A program made the position numbers and the translations under genes. Below the pieces are notes generated by a model that was given only the letters and a program-made list of their open reading frames with translations, had not been told where the DNA came from and searched no databases. From an uncultured Bacteroidales bacterium (lineage in GTDB: Bacteria; Bacteroidota; Bacteroidia; Bacteroidales; P3), in NCBI GenBank assembly GCA_937886715.1, contig CAKZZD010000033.1, positions 30,490-94,489 of the forward strand: a DNA stretch of 64,000 nucleotides. The letters are read 5' to 3'. Of this stretch, positions 17,182-26,962 are shown piece by piece. Position 1 is the first letter of the stretch, and every line of letters starts with the position of its first letter.

Positions 17182-19341
17182 TTATCTGACGATATCCATC
17201 TCGTCGATCAGGTTCTTGGCGCCGGCATACACGTCGATCACCCACAGCATGTAGCGGCTGTCGAGGCAGATGCAGCGCTGCAGGTTCTCCTCAAAGTCGA
17301 TGTCGCCGCTCATGGCCTCGCTGTTGCCGTCGAAGGCCAGTCCGATCAGCACACCCTTGCCGTTGATCACGGGCGAACCCGAGTTGCCGCCGGTGATGTC
17401 GTTGTTGGTGATGAAGCAGGTCGGCAGTTCACCGCGCTTGTTGGCATAGCCGCCGAAGTTCTTGGCTGTGTAGAGGTCTTTCAGTCGGGCCGGCACGGCA
17501 AACTCGCTGCTGGTCGAATCCTCCTTCTCGATCACGCCCTTCAGGGTCGTGTAGTGGTGATACGTCACACCGTCTTTCGGGATGTACGACATCACATTGC
17601 CGTAGGTCAGGCGGATGGTCGAGTTGGCGTCGGGCGACATCAGCTTACGGTTGTCGTTGATCTTCAGGATACCGTCGGTGAAATCGCGGATGCCGCGCTG
17701 CAGGTTCTCCTGCACCTCCTGCGGCACAGCCTCGTTCAGGGCCATATAGGTGGACAGCGCCTCAGTGCCGGCTTTGGCCAGCGGGTCTTTCTTCAGGGTG
17801 CTGAGGTTGGGCTTGCTCAGGAATTTCGTCAGCTTCTCCTGGTCGGTGAAAATCGACTTTGAGAACAAATCGTCGGCATACTTCTCAAAGTTGCCCTTGT
17901 ATTTCTTGTTGGCCGCGATGAGGAATTTGGGGCAGTATTCCGGAGCCATATTGTCCACCACATATTTGAACAATGCGGCCACCAAACGCTTGTCGACATT
18001 GGCGTCGTAGTCTTTGAAATAATTGTTGATATAGTTCTGGTACCCAGTCAGATCAGCCTTCTTGTCCTGCTCCAGCCGGTATTGCATTGTGCGGGCCATG
18101 CGGGCGGCAAACAGCGGGCCCTCGGGACCGGAAAGCAGCCCTTCCACGATATACTGGTTGGCCTCCTCGACATTGCGGCGGGCGGCATAGCCGTCGCGGA
18201 TCAGACCCAGTGCGCGGCCATATTTCGGAGCCTGCGTGCGGGCCCATTCGCTGTATTCGCGCTCCACCTCTTTCTTCACACCCATCGTGTTCAGAGCCTT
18301 CAGGGCCTTGTTCTGCTCGTTGCTGTATTTCCAATAGTTGGAGCAGCTGGCATACTTCGATGCATATTTGATGCGGGTGGCCTGGTCGGCGGCCATCTCC
18401 TCGCGCAGAATGTTGATCTTCACCGTGCGGATCTCATAGCGCAGCTTGTTGGTGATATCCATCGTCTCTTCCAGGCCATAGCTGGTCAGGAAACGGTCCG
18501 TGGTGCCCGGGAAACCCATCACCATCGCAAAATCGCCGTCGTTCAGCTCGCCGGCACTCACCGGCAGGTGGTGCTTCGGGGTCAGCGGCACATTGTCGGC
18601 CGAATAGTCGGCCGGGCTGCCGTCGGGAGCCGTGTAGATGCGGAACATCGAAAAATCGCAAGTGTGGCGAGGCCACGACCAGTTGTCGGTGTCGCCGCCG
18701 AATTTGCCCATCGACGACGGGGGAGCTCCCACCAGGCGCACATCGCGATAGATGATATGCACAAACAGGAAGAACTGGTTGCCGTTAAACATCGGGCGCA
18801 CCTTCGCGTCGTAGTTCGTGCCCTCAACAGCCTCAGCCTCGATCTTCTCGCTGATTTTCTGGATGGCCTGCTCGCGGTCACCCTCGCTCATGTCGTCGCT
18901 CAGCACCTCTTTCACGCGGGCCGTCACATCCTCGATACGGATCAGGATCGAAGCCGTCAGACCCGGATTCGGCAGCTCCTGGTCCATCGAATAGGCCCAG
19001 AATCCGTCGCGCAGATAGTCGTGCTCCACCGTCGAATGCTCCTGCAGCTTGCCATAGCCGCAGTGGTGGTTGGTGCTCATCAGGCCCTTGCTCGAGATAA
19101 TCTCTCCCGTGCAGAAATGCCAAAACGGGCTGCCGGCATTGCCCAAACCCACAATGGCATCCTTCAGGCAACTCTGGTTGATGCTGTACACATCCTCAGG
19201 CGTCAGCTTGAAGCCCGCCTTCTGCATGTCGGCATAATTCTTGCCAAGCAGCGACAATAGCCACATTCCCTCGTCAGCTTTGGCCACGTTGGGCAGCATT
19301 ACCAACATGGCGAGGGCCACAATCAAAGTACGAATTTTCAT
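17182..19341 (-). CDS. S46-family dipeptidyl-peptidase, DPP7-like
   Basis: Periplasmic serine exopeptidase that releases dipeptides from peptide N-termini, typical of Bacteroidota that feed on peptides. Length 719 residues with a signal peptide at 1-22 (ends VAKA). Chymotrypsin-like catalytic residues: His in STNHHCGYG (92/93), Asp in GGDTDNWSWPRH, and Ser654 in GGNSGSPV. The specificity loop reads GLAFDGNSEAMSGD with Gly after FD, as in DPP7 (hydrophobic P1), where DPP11 has Arg (acidic P1); this is inference from family knowledge. First gene of an operon with the sigma-54/M23 fusion, ribH and fmt; the rpoN ATG is 13 bases downstream. Confidence 0.92.
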   Translation of the reverse strand: MKIRTLIVALAMLVMLPNVAKADEGMWLLSLLGKNYADMQKAGFKLTPEDVYSINQSCLKDAIVGLGNAGSPFWHFCTGEIISSKGLMSTNHHCGYGKLQEHSTVEHDYLRDGFWAYSMDQELPNPGLTASILIRIEDVTARVKEVLSDDMSEGDREQAIQKISEKIEAEAVEGTNYDAKVRPMFNGNQFFLFVHIIYRDVRLVGAPPSSMGKFGGDTDNWSWPRHTCDFSMFRIYTAPDGSPADYSADNVPLTPKHHLPVSAGELNDGDFAMVMGFPGTTDRFLTSYGLEETMDITNKLRYEIRTVKINILREEMAADQATRIKYASKYASCSNYWKYSNEQNKALKALNTMGVKKEVEREYSEWARTQAPKYGRALGLIRDGYAARRNVEEANQYIVEGLLSGPEGPLFAARMARTMQYRLEQDKKADLTGYQNYINNYFKDYDANVDKRLVAALFKYVVDNMAPEYCPKFLIAANKKYKGNFEKYADDLFSKSIFTDQEKLTKFLSKPNLSTLKKDPLAKAGTEALSTYMALNEAVPQEVQENLQRGIRDFTDGILKINDNRKLMSPDANSTIRLTYGNVMSYIPKDGVTYHHYTTLKGVIEKEDSTSSEFAVPARLKDLYTAKNFGGYANKRGELPTCFITNNDITGGNSGSPVINGKGVLIGLAFDGNSEAMSGDIDFEENLQRCICLDSRYMLWVIDVYAGAKNLIDEMDIVR

Positions 19342-19388
19342 TGCTTTATCAATATTTATTAAAAATTAAATCCATTAATAACAAAAGG

Positions 19389-19396
19389 CAAAGATA
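19389..19396 (-). promoter_or_regulatory. -7 box of the S46 operon promoter
   Basis: Minus-strand TATCTTTG, 48 bases before the S46 ATG. The upstream stretch (GGTTGGATTTTTTTCG) is nearly the same as that before the helicase -7 box at 806. Confidence 0.6.
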
Positions 19397-19621
19397 CGAA
19401 AAAAATCCAACCTGCAGCCCCATGCCAAAAGTTTTTTCTCTTTCATGCCAAAAGTTTCTCCTCTTTTTGTCCCCGTCGCCCGTCCGCACCGCTTCGCTCC
19501 CAGCCGCTTCACCCCCTTGCCGTTCGCCCCTGCCCCTGCATTCCGCCGCCAAATACCACCCCCTGGAAGAGTCCCGAAAACCCTCTTTTCTAACTTGCAC
19601 GGCAACAGCCTGTTGTACTGC

Positions 19622-19724
19622 GCCCCTCCAACCCCCCTCCAGCCCCTCTCCAACCGTTGTCCGAAACGATATGGCGGGAGGATGGAGAGGAGTTGGAGAG
19701 GGGTTGGAGAGGGGTTGGAGGGGC
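19622..19724. repeat. Long GC-rich hairpin element, copy 2
   Basis: Left arm GCCCCTCCAACCCCCCTCC from 19622; right arm of GGGGTTGGAGA units ending GGAGGGGC at 19724. The right flank has CAGTATGTTGC, matching the CAGNNNGTTNC flank of the other copies. It lies between two divergent genes, where a terminator would have no use. Confidence 0.72.
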
Positions 19725-20029
19725 ATGCTGGAAGGTATATGGAAATCAGTATGTTGCAGAATGTCGTATCCGGCACCCTCCAACGCCACTGTCGAAGGCG
19801 CCGGAGCCCGTGGCCGTGGATGGCAGAGACTCCTGAAACCGAAGAAAGTTTTCAACAATGTGCACGTTTCCGCCCGACAAGCGAATAAACGGCACTTTTT
19901 TGCCTCGTAAATTGCTGTTTCCAAGATGGATGGAATGTTTTTTTGACATTGTGTGAAACAAAATCGCAACTCTTCCGTTTATGATTATGAACAACAAAAA
20001 TTGGTAGAAAAAAACTTTTTTAGTACTTT

Positions 20030-20063
20030 TTTGTCATTATTTGGGAAATTTTTCGTACTTTTA
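20030..20063 (+). promoter_or_regulatory. mraZ / dcw operon promoter
   Basis: TTTG (20030-20033), 22 bases, TACTTTTA (20056-20063), 23 bases before the mraZ ATG. The -7 box lacks the final G. A second TACTTTTTTG-like site lies about 30 bases upstream. Confidence 0.5.
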
Positions 20064-20086
20064 CACTCTGAAAAATAGTAGGTAAA

Positions 20087-20542
20087 ATGGCGTTAATACT
20101 TGGAAAAGAATACTGTAAGGTGGATTCCAACGGCCGCTTTAAGTTTCCAATTGCCTTGAAGAGGCAGTTGGAGAGCGAGGACGGTCGGTTTGTGATCCGC
20201 CAGAGTATCTATGCCGAGTGTTTGGAGCTGTGGACCTATGCCAGTTTCAGGGAAGAAGTGGAAAAGCTTCAGGAGAGGCTCAATCCCTATCGTCGTGAGG
20301 ACCGCGACCTGCTGCGCAAGCTGACGGACGGCAACATCGTCGAGCTCGACTCGAACGACCGCCTGCTGGTGCCTGCCGAGCAGAAGTCGGTGGTGGCCAA
20401 GGCGAGGGAATTGGTGCTTCAGTCGACTGGCAAGTTCATCGAGCTTTGGGACCGTTCGGCCTACGACAAGATGAACAACACCGGCAACGATTTCGCGGCC
20501 AAGGCGGAGCAGTTGCTGGGTCAGCCGGCCAGCGAAGAATGA
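20087..20542 (+). CDS. mraZ: MraZ, transcriptional regulator of the dcw cluster
   Basis: A 151-residue protein with two SpoVT/AbrB-like halves; MraZ binds repeats in the dcw promoter and represses it in E. coli. First half: GKEYCKVDSNGRFKFPIALKR; second half: GNIVELDSNDRLLVPAEQ, both keeping the Asp-x-(N)-GR/DR turn. First gene of the cluster; its stop overlaps the rsmH start (ATGA). Repeats of the MraZ box type are not obvious in the upstream A/T-rich DNA. Confidence 0.93.
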   Translation: MALILGKEYCKVDSNGRFKFPIALKRQLESEDGRFVIRQSIYAECLELWTYASFREEVEKLQERLNPYRREDRDLLRKLTDGNIVELDSNDRLLVPAEQKSVVAKARELVLQSTGKFIELWDRSAYDKMNNTGNDFAAKAEQLLGQPASEE

Positions 20543-21531
20543 ATCCCAAAGAGCATATCACATCCGTAGCGCAAACGGACCTTGCTTTTGAAGCGGGGCC
20601 CGAGAGGGTTTACCATCTGCCCGTGATGGTGGATGAGGTGCTTGAAGGCCTGCAGCTGGACAAGGCCGGCACCTATGTCGATGCCACGTTCGGTGGCGGT
20701 GGACATTCGCGTGCCATCATGGAGCGCCTCGGCGACGAGGGTCGGCTGCTGGCTTTTGACCAGGATGAGGATGCGCGGATGAATGCGCTCGACGATTCCC
20801 GTTTTACGTTGATCGACAGCAATTTCCGGTATATGAGGAATCACCTCAGGCTGTATGGGGTGCGGCAGGTGGACGGGGTTTTGGCCGATTTGGGCGTCTC
20901 GAGCCACCAGCTGGACGAGGCGTCGCGGGGGTTTTCGACACGTTTCGACGGTGAGTTGGACCTTCGGATGGACCGCCGCACTGGAGTGTCGGCGCGCGAC
21001 CTGGTGAACACGCTGGACGAGGCCGAGCTGACGAGGATATTCAGGCTGTATGGCGAGTTGACGGATGCACGGCAGTTGGCACGAGCGATTGTGTCGGCCC
21101 GTTCGAAGAGCATGATCGAGACGACGTTCGATTTGCGTGATGCGGTGTCGCGCCATTTGCCGCGCGGTATGGAGAACAAGCGCCTGGCGATGATTTTCCA
21201 GGCATTGCGCATTGAGGTGAATGGCGAGCTGGACGCGCTGCGCGAGTTTCTTCAGCAGTCGATCCAGGTGTTGCGTCCGGGCGGGCGTCTGGTGGTGATC
21301 AGCTACCATTCGCTTGAGGACCGTTTGGTGAAGAATTTTATGAAAACAGGCAACTTTGAGGGTGAGCTCGAGAAGGATTTCTACGGGCGTGTGCTGTCGC
21401 CGGTGCGCATGGTGAGCCATGGTGCCGTGAAGGCGGGCGAGGCGGAGCTGGCGCGCAACAACCGTTCGCGTAGCGCCCGTCTGCGTGTGGGAGAGAAGGT
21501 TGCCAATATGGAGGAAGTCAGCAATGGGTAA
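20539..21531 (+). CDS. rsmH: 16S rRNA m4C1402 methyltransferase RsmH (MraW)
   Basis: SAM-dependent N4-methylation of C1402 in the ribosomal P site. Start at the ATG at 20539 overlapping the mraZ stop gives 330 residues; an in-frame ATG at 20446 inside mraZ adds unrelated residues. Seen: HLPVMVDEVLEGL, SAM-binding VDATFGGGGHSRAIMERL, GVLADLGVSSHQLDEASRGFS, and VISYHSLEDRLVKNF. Overlaps the next gene, ftsL, by 8 bases. Confidence 0.95.
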   Translation: MNPKEHITSVAQTDLAFEAGPERVYHLPVMVDEVLEGLQLDKAGTYVDATFGGGGHSRAIMERLGDEGRLLAFDQDEDARMNALDDSRFTLIDSNFRYMRNHLRLYGVRQVDGVLADLGVSSHQLDEASRGFSTRFDGELDLRMDRRTGVSARDLVNTLDEAELTRIFRLYGELTDARQLARAIVSARSKSMIETTFDLRDAVSRHLPRGMENKRLAMIFQALRIEVNGELDALREFLQQSIQVLRPGGRLVVISYHSLEDRLVKNFMKTGNFEGELEKDFYGRVLSPVRMVSHGAVKAGEAELARNNRSRSARLRVGEKVANMEEVSNG

Positions 21532-21994
21532 CCGATTCAGAGAGAAGACCGTAGAGGAAGGCTTGCAGGCCGAGGCTGTTGAAGAGACCCCTGTGGTGGA
21601 AACTGCCGTAGAAGAAGGAGAGGGGCAGGAGCGGCCGACCGTCAATGCGGAAGCCGGCGAGCAGGTGCGCAGGCGCGCGTCGCGAGGCGGCAAGGCTGCC
21701 GGCAAGCTGGGCAAGATTCTGGGCGGCGACCTGCTGGCCGACAAGATGGTCACCCGACAGATACCGTTGCTGCTGCTGTGCCTGATATATCTGCTGGTGA
21801 TTGTGGCCAACCGCTACCATGTGGAGACCCTGAGCCGCGAGAAACAGGCCACGGAGGAGCGCATCAATTATCTGCGCGAACACCGTATCCAGATGCAGAA
21901 GCAGTATCAGCAGACGGTGAAGATCTCGCAGATAGCGGAGACGCTGAAGGATCGCGGTGTGGGATTGACGGCAGGCCCTCCGTATGAATTGTGA
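21524..21994 (+). CDS. ftsL: FtsL-like division protein
   Basis: A 156-residue bitopic membrane protein. Start chosen at the ATG at 21524 (MGNRFREKTVEEG). An acidic then basic cytoplasmic part (about 1-82) is followed by one membrane helix (TRQIPLLLLCLIYLLVIVAN, about 83-102) and a periplasmic coiled coil (EKQATEERINYLREHRIQMQKQY). The size, topology and place between rsmH and the division PBP identify it as the FtsL equivalent, which pairs with FtsB/FtsQ at the divisome. Sequence identity to E. coli FtsL is not expected. The cytoplasmic tail is longer than in proteobacteria. Confidence 0.8.
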   Translation: MGNRFREKTVEEGLQAEAVEETPVVETAVEEGEGQERPTVNAEAGEQVRRRASRGGKAAGKLGKILGGDLLADKMVTRQIPLLLLCLIYLLVIVANRYHVETLSREKQATEERINYLREHRIQMQKQYQQTVKISQIAETLKDRGVGLTAGPPYEL

Positions 21995-22012
21995 CAATGA
22001 CAGGATGATGCC

Positions 22013-24265
22013 ATGAAAGAAAAGAAAGATACACGGATGACGCGCGGAATGACGCTTCTCTACGCCCTGCTGGTTGTGGGGGTAGGGGTGGCCATTGTCA
22101 TGAAGCTGATTGACATACAGTGGACGCATGGCGACGAATGGCGCAAGCGCGGCGAGAAGCGCGAGGAGGGTCTCCGGACGGAGCCGGCGCGGCGTGGCAC
22201 GATTTATTCGAGCGACGGCAAGGTGCTGGCCACGACGGTGACCGAGTGCGACCTGTATCTTGACCTCGACAACAAGGTGAAGGTGGACGAGGATGGCAAC
22301 GTGAAATACGATTCGAAGCACAATCCCTGCGAGACGGGTCCGATAGTGGATTCGAACTATCAGAAATATCTGGATACGGTGTGCCTGATGCTGAGCGAAG
22401 GCTGCCCCGGACACAGCGTGGCCTATTATCGCGACCGTATCAACCGCGGACGCGCCAACGGCAGCAAGAGCCGGTGCTATCTGGTGCAGCGCGGAGTGCC
22501 GTATTCGGTGTGGCGCGAGATCACTCGTGTGCCGGGCTGGAACAGGGGTGTGGTGAAGCAGGTCGACGGACAGAGTGTGGTGCATCAGGTGCGTGCGCAT
22601 ATATATGGTAATATGGCGGAGAACACGATAGGTTTCCGCAATAGTCTCTCGGCACGGTCGTACACCGGGCTGGAGGGCTATTATGACTCGATCTTGCGCG
22701 GGCAGGACGGCATATACAATTGCCGCCGCTTGACGAAGGGCTTGTGGCTTCCCGACGAACCGCAGTCGCGCGAGGCTGTTCCGCAGCGCACCGACGACGA
22801 CAGGATCGACACGGTCATCGTGCAACGTAAGGTGGACGGCAAGAGCATCATCTCGACGATCGACACACGCTATCAGGACATAGCGGAAAGTTCGTTGCGC
22901 AAGGCGTTGCGGCTTTATGGCGGCAGCGCGGGGTGTGCCATCCTGATGGAGATGTCGACGGGATATGTGCTGGCTTGTGCCAATCTGGCCATCGATACGG
23001 CGGCGCACGACTACCGCGAGGTGCGCGACCGCAATGTGGCGGTGTCGGATGTGTATGAGCCCGGATCGACATTCAAGACAGTGATCCTGACGGCGATGCT
23101 GAACGACCCCGCCATCACCATCGACACGGCCATGCAGTTGAAGTCGGGATATAAGAATTTTGGCGGCAAAAACGGCGAGATCAAGGACGACCATACGCTT
23201 GCCGGACGCGATTCGCTGAATGTGAGGGAGGTGATCGAACAATCGTCGAATGTGGGTATGAGCGAGTTGGGATGGATGTACTACAACCACCGTCGCGACA
23301 CGCTGAGGCGGATGGTGGAGGAGATGTTCCCGTATGCCAAGCTCAATCCTGACGTGACAGCGCCGCAACCCAGCAGCTATGTCAACGACCTGAATCGGTC
23401 GAACCGCGATTTTCTGAATTTCTGCTACGGCTATTCCACACGAGTGTCGGCCCTGCAGCTGATCACGTTCTACAATGCGCTTGGGGCAGGCGGGAGGATG
23501 GTGAAGCCGCTCTTTTGCCGCGCCATTGTCGACGGTGGCCATACGGAGCCGGTGCGGCCTGTGGTGCTCAACGAGCGGATGTGCAGCAAGGCAAGCGCCC
23601 AGATGATGGCGACATTGTTGGAGGGTGTTGTCGAACGAGGCACCGGCAATAATATAAAGAATACCACCTACGGCATTGCCGGAAAGACCGGTACGGCGGT
23701 GCACAGCTATTCGAACAGATATCGTTATAACGCGTCGTTTGCCGGATTCTTCCCGTCGGAAAATCCGCGCTACACGTGTCTGGTGATGATCGAGGACATA
23801 CATGCCTTCGGACGTCAGGCGGCGCTGGTGTTCAAGGACATCAGCGATTGCGTGGTGGCTGTGGACAAGAGTTTGAGCAATGGCGGTGTGAAGTCGGTGT
23901 GGCCGCGCCTGGAAGACGACAGTGCCAAGGCTGCCCAGCGACCTATGGTGGCGCGCGGACGTCGTGAGGGATTGGAGAATGCCTACCGCCGGCTGAAGGT
24001 GCCGTTTGTCAGCGACGACAGCACCACCTCATGGGTGCGATATCTGGCTGGCGACGACAGCGTGCCGTCGCGCTATTGCGGCTATGAACCCAAAGAGGGT
24101 CAGGTGCCCAATTGCAGCGGCATGACGGCCAAAGATGCGGTGGCAATCCTGCATTCGTTGGGCTACAGGGTGAGTGTGAGCGGCTATGGCAAGGTGGTGT
24201 CGCAATCGCCCAAGGCCGGCCAGGAGCTGCACAGGAACGGGATGGTGGAATTGGTGTTAAGATGA
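22013..24265 (+). CDS. ftsI: Division transpeptidase (PBP3/FtsI-like) with PASTA domain
   Basis: Septal peptidoglycan transpeptidase, 750 residues. N-terminal membrane anchor at about 12-32 (TLLYALLVVGVGVAIVMKLI), then the dimerisation domain (RRGTIYSSDGKVLATT), then the penicillin-binding domain with S352-T-F-K355 (EPGSTFK), S411-S-N413 (QSSNVGMSE) and K558-T-G560. A single PASTA domain ends the protein (VPNCSGMTAKDAVAILHSLG...VVSQSPKAG). This class B PBP with PASTA at the dcw locus is the usual Bacteroidota arrangement. Stop overlaps the murE ATG. Confidence 0.94.
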   Translation: MKEKKDTRMTRGMTLLYALLVVGVGVAIVMKLIDIQWTHGDEWRKRGEKREEGLRTEPARRGTIYSSDGKVLATTVTECDLYLDLDNKVKVDEDGNVKYDSKHNPCETGPIVDSNYQKYLDTVCLMLSEGCPGHSVAYYRDRINRGRANGSKSRCYLVQRGVPYSVWREITRVPGWNRGVVKQVDGQSVVHQVRAHIYGNMAENTIGFRNSLSARSYTGLEGYYDSILRGQDGIYNCRRLTKGLWLPDEPQSREAVPQRTDDDRIDTVIVQRKVDGKSIISTIDTRYQDIAESSLRKALRLYGGSAGCAILMEMSTGYVLACANLAIDTAAHDYREVRDRNVAVSDVYEPGSTFKTVILTAMLNDPAITIDTAMQLKSGYKNFGGKNGEIKDDHTLAGRDSLNVREVIEQSSNVGMSELGWMYYNHRRDTLRRMVEEMFPYAKLNPDVTAPQPSSYVNDLNRSNRDFLNFCYGYSTRVSALQLITFYNALGAGGRMVKPLFCRAIVDGGHTEPVRPVVLNERMCSKASAQMMATLLEGVVERGTGNNIKNTTYGIAGKTGTAVHSYSNRYRYNASFAGFFPSENPRYTCLVMIEDIHAFGRQAALVFKDISDCVVAVDKSLSNGGVKSVWPRLEDDSAKAAQRPMVARGRREGLENAYRRLKVPFVSDDSTTSWVRYLAGDDSVPSRYCGYEPKEGQVPNCSGMTAKDAVAILHSLGYRVSVSGYGKVVSQSPKAGQELHRNGMVELVLR

Positions 24266-25749
24266 AGACTCGAATGAAGATAAAAGATATCATAGAAGGG
24301 TTATCCTGCGAGGTGCACGGCGCCCGGGATCTGGAAGTGGCGGATGTCCATTTCGACTCCCGTCGTGTGAAGGAGGGTACGCTCTTTGTGGCACAGCGAG
24401 GCACCAAAGTGGATGGTCACGAATATATCGGCGGTGCCATAGAAAAGGGCGCTGTGGCAGTGGTATGCGAACAGTTGCCGAAGGCATTGGCCGACGGGGT
24501 GACCTATATTGTTGTCGAGGACAGCAGCTATGCCCTCGGAGTGATGGCATCGAATTTCTACGGCCAGCCGTCGCGCAAGCTGCGGCTGGTGGGCATCACC
24601 GGCACCAACGGCAAGACGACGACGGTGACGTTGCTGCACAGAATGTTCCGTATGGCCGGATTCCATGTGGGACTGATTTCGACGATAGTGAACAAAATTG
24701 ACGAGGAGGAGCTGCCAACAGGGCACACCACCCCGGATGCCGTCGAGCTGAACGGGCTGTTGTCGCGAATGGTGGAGGCGGGTTGCGAATACTGCTTCAT
24801 GGAGGTCAGTTCGCATTCCGTTGTGCAGCACCGCGTGGCAGGGTTGACGTTTGCGGGCGGTATCTTCAGCAACATCACCCACGACCATCTGGACTTTCAC
24901 AAGACGATGGCCAACTATATTGCTGCCAAGAAGGGATTTTTCGACATGCTGCCGGCCGGTGCGTGGGCGCTGACGAATGTGGATGACCGCAACGGTATGG
25001 TGATGGTGCAAAACACCAAAGCCGCGGTGAGCACTTATAGCCTCACACGGGCGGCCGACTTCAGTTGCCGTGTGCTGGAGGATACCTTCGAGGGTATGAT
25101 GCTCGAGATACGAAGCCGTCGAGATGGCGCAACAAAGAGCAACGAAATCTGGTGCCGGCTGGTGGGACGCTTCAATGCCTACAACCTGTTGGCGATATAT
25201 TCTGCCGCCGTGTTGTGCGGAGTGGAAGAAGCGGAGGCGTTGCGGCTGCTGAGTGTGCTGGAACCTGCCCCGGGGCGTTTCCAATATGTGTCGGGCAAGG
25301 GTGTGACGGCTATCGTCGACTATGCGCATACGCCTGATGCCCTGCAGAATGTGATATCCACCATTTCCGAGATTCGCAGGCCGACGCAGGCGCTGATCAC
25401 TGTGGTGGGTTGTGGCGGCGACCGCGACAAAACGAAACGGCCCGAGATGGCGAAGATCGCCTCCGAGGGTAGCGACAAGCTGGTGCTCACATCCGACAAT
25501 CCGCGCACCGAGAATCCCGACCGTATCCTTGACGATATGGAGGCGGGTTTGACCGCTATCCAGTTGAGCCATACGGTGAGAATAAGTGACAGGCGGCAGG
25601 CCATACGCACCGCCTGCATGATGGCCAAGGAAGGCGACATTGTGCTGGTGGCAGGCAAGGGGCATGAAACCTACCAGGAGGTGAACGGAGTGCGCTCGCA
25701 TTTCGACGATGTTGAAGAATTGAAGAAGTGTCTGTGCGACAAGGAATAG
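24262..25749 (+). CDS. murE: UDP-MurNAc-L-Ala-D-Glu:meso-DAP ligase
   Basis: ATP-dependent ligase adding the third residue of the peptidoglycan stem. Start at the ATG at 24262 overlapping the ftsI stop gives 495 residues; ATG at 24274 (MKIKDIIEG) is an alternative. ATP loop GTNGKTTT at 114-121; DFHKTMANYIAAK carries the region of the carbamylated Lys; DNPR at 412-415 is the signature for meso-diaminopimelate rather than lysine. It lies 31 bases before mraY. Confidence 0.95.
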   Translation: MKTRMKIKDIIEGLSCEVHGARDLEVADVHFDSRRVKEGTLFVAQRGTKVDGHEYIGGAIEKGAVAVVCEQLPKALADGVTYIVVEDSSYALGVMASNFYGQPSRKLRLVGITGTNGKTTTVTLLHRMFRMAGFHVGLISTIVNKIDEEELPTGHTTPDAVELNGLLSRMVEAGCEYCFMEVSSHSVVQHRVAGLTFAGGIFSNITHDHLDFHKTMANYIAAKKGFFDMLPAGAWALTNVDDRNGMVMVQNTKAAVSTYSLTRAADFSCRVLEDTFEGMMLEIRSRRDGATKSNEIWCRLVGRFNAYNLLAIYSAAVLCGVEEAEALRLLSVLEPAPGRFQYVSGKGVTAIVDYAHTPDALQNVISTISEIRRPTQALITVVGCGGDRDKTKRPEMAKIASEGSDKLVLTSDNPRTENPDRILDDMEAGLTAIQLSHTVRISDRRQAIRTACMMAKEGDIVLVAGKGHETYQEVNGVRSHFDDVEELKKCLCDKE

Positions 25750-25780
25750 GAAAAAGTAACAAGTAAACAGGAAGAGATAG

Positions 25781-26959
25781 ATGCTGTATTATCTTTTTGA
25801 TTGGATGGATAAAGTGCTTGATGTGCCGGGCGCGGGTGCGTTCCAGTATATCTCCACGCGAGCTGCCGCCAGTATGGTCACGTCGCTGCTGATCATGTTG
25901 CTTTGCGGCAAACCGTTTATCAAGTGGATGAAGACGAAGCTCGGCATGATGGACGAGGTCCGTACGGAGCTTGGTCTGGAGGGCGCAGAGCAGAAAGCGA
26001 AGACCCCCACGATGGGGGGATTGCTGATCCTGGCAGCCATCATCATTCCCACGCTGCTTTTTGCCAAGTTGGACAATATCTACATATTGATCATGCTCGG
26101 CACGACGGTGTGGATGGGCATGGTGGGCTTTCTTGACGACTATCTGAAGAAACATCGCGGCAAGGCCGGGTTGCCCGGAAAGTACAAGGTGATAGGCCAG
26201 GTGATGCTCGGACTGGTTGTGGGACTGCTGATCATGTACCATCCCGATATTCAGAATTCCACCCTGACGACGATTCCGTTTGTGAAAAACAATGAGTTGG
26301 ACTATGCCAAGCTGGTCACGTGGATGGGCCCGTGGGCCAAGGATCTGGTATGGGTTGTGGTGGTGCTTGTGGTGGTGCTTGTGGTAACGGCGGTGAGCAA
26401 TGCATCGAATCTGACCGACGGCATCGACGGTATAGCCACGGGCGTGGCGGCTGTCAACGGCGGAGCCCTGGCCCTTTTGGCTTGGGTGAGTGGCAACGTC
26501 ATGATGGCTTCGTATCTGAATATCATGTATCTGCCGAATATCGGCGAGTTGACCATATTCAGCACCGCGTTCATGGGCGCCACTTTGGGCTTCTTGTGGT
26601 TCAACACGCACCCGGCGGAGATCTTTATGGGCGACACTGGGTCGCTGGCCATCGGCGGCATAATCGCAGTGTTTGCGGTGTTGATCAAGAAGGAATTGCT
26701 GCTGCCTTTGCTGTGTGGCATATATGTGGTTGAGAACCTGTCGGTGATTATCCAGACAGCTGCCTGCAAGCGCTATCGCCGCAAGCACAAATTGCCGGCG
26801 GGAGTGCCCGTTCCGGTGGATAAGCGTCCGTTCAGAATGACCCCCCTGCACCACCATTACCAGAAGAAGGGTGTGGCAGAAGAAAAGGTGGTCCAGCGCT
26901 TTATAATAATCGCCATACTGCTGGCAATTTTTACATTGATGACATTGAAACTCAGATAA
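25781..26959 (+). CDS. mraY: Phospho-MurNAc-pentapeptide transferase
   Basis: Inner-membrane enzyme that makes lipid I by moving phospho-MurNAc-pentapeptide to undecaprenyl phosphate. Length 392 residues, about ten membrane helices. Catalytic and substrate motifs: KTPTMGGLLI, MVGFLDDYLKKHR, NASNLTDGIDGIATG, FMGDTGSLAIGG and the cytoplasmic PLHHHYQKKG loop. A 25-residue Val-rich helix (DLVWVVVVLVVVLVVTAVS) precedes NASNL. Followed after 3 bases by the shortened murD. Confidence 0.95.
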   Translation: MLYYLFDWMDKVLDVPGAGAFQYISTRAAASMVTSLLIMLLCGKPFIKWMKTKLGMMDEVRTELGLEGAEQKAKTPTMGGLLILAAIIIPTLLFAKLDNIYILIMLGTTVWMGMVGFLDDYLKKHRGKAGLPGKYKVIGQVMLGLVVGLLIMYHPDIQNSTLTTIPFVKNNELDYAKLVTWMGPWAKDLVWVVVVLVVVLVVTAVSNASNLTDGIDGIATGVAAVNGGALALLAWVSGNVMMASYLNIMYLPNIGELTIFSTAFMGATLGFLWFNTHPAEIFMGDTGSLAIGGIIAVFAVLIKKELLLPLLCGIYVVENLSVIIQTAACKRYRRKHKLPAGVPVPVDKRPFRMTPLHHHYQKKGVAEEKVVQRFIIIAILLAIFTLMTLKLR

Positions 26960-26962
26960 ACT

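Larger units (their letters stand above)
19342..20086. other. 745-base intergenic region between divergent S46 and mraZ genes
   Basis: Contains the S46 promoter (19389-19396, minus), a short direct repeat of ATGCCAAAAGTTT (near 19421 and 19445), hairpin element copy 2 (19622-19724) and the mraZ promoter (20030-20063). Open frames here are short, differ between strands and run through the hairpin; I find no convincing gene. Confidence 0.7.

Noticed and set aside
19349..19969. 206-codon minus-strand frame upstream of the S46 gene
   Set aside because: Runs through the hairpin element and promoter; repetitive Pro/Ser/Thr composition and competing frames on both strands.
21518..23803. 761-codon minus-strand frame opposite ftsL and ftsI
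   Set aside because: Antisense to well-supported dcw genes; His/Arg-rich low-complexity product.
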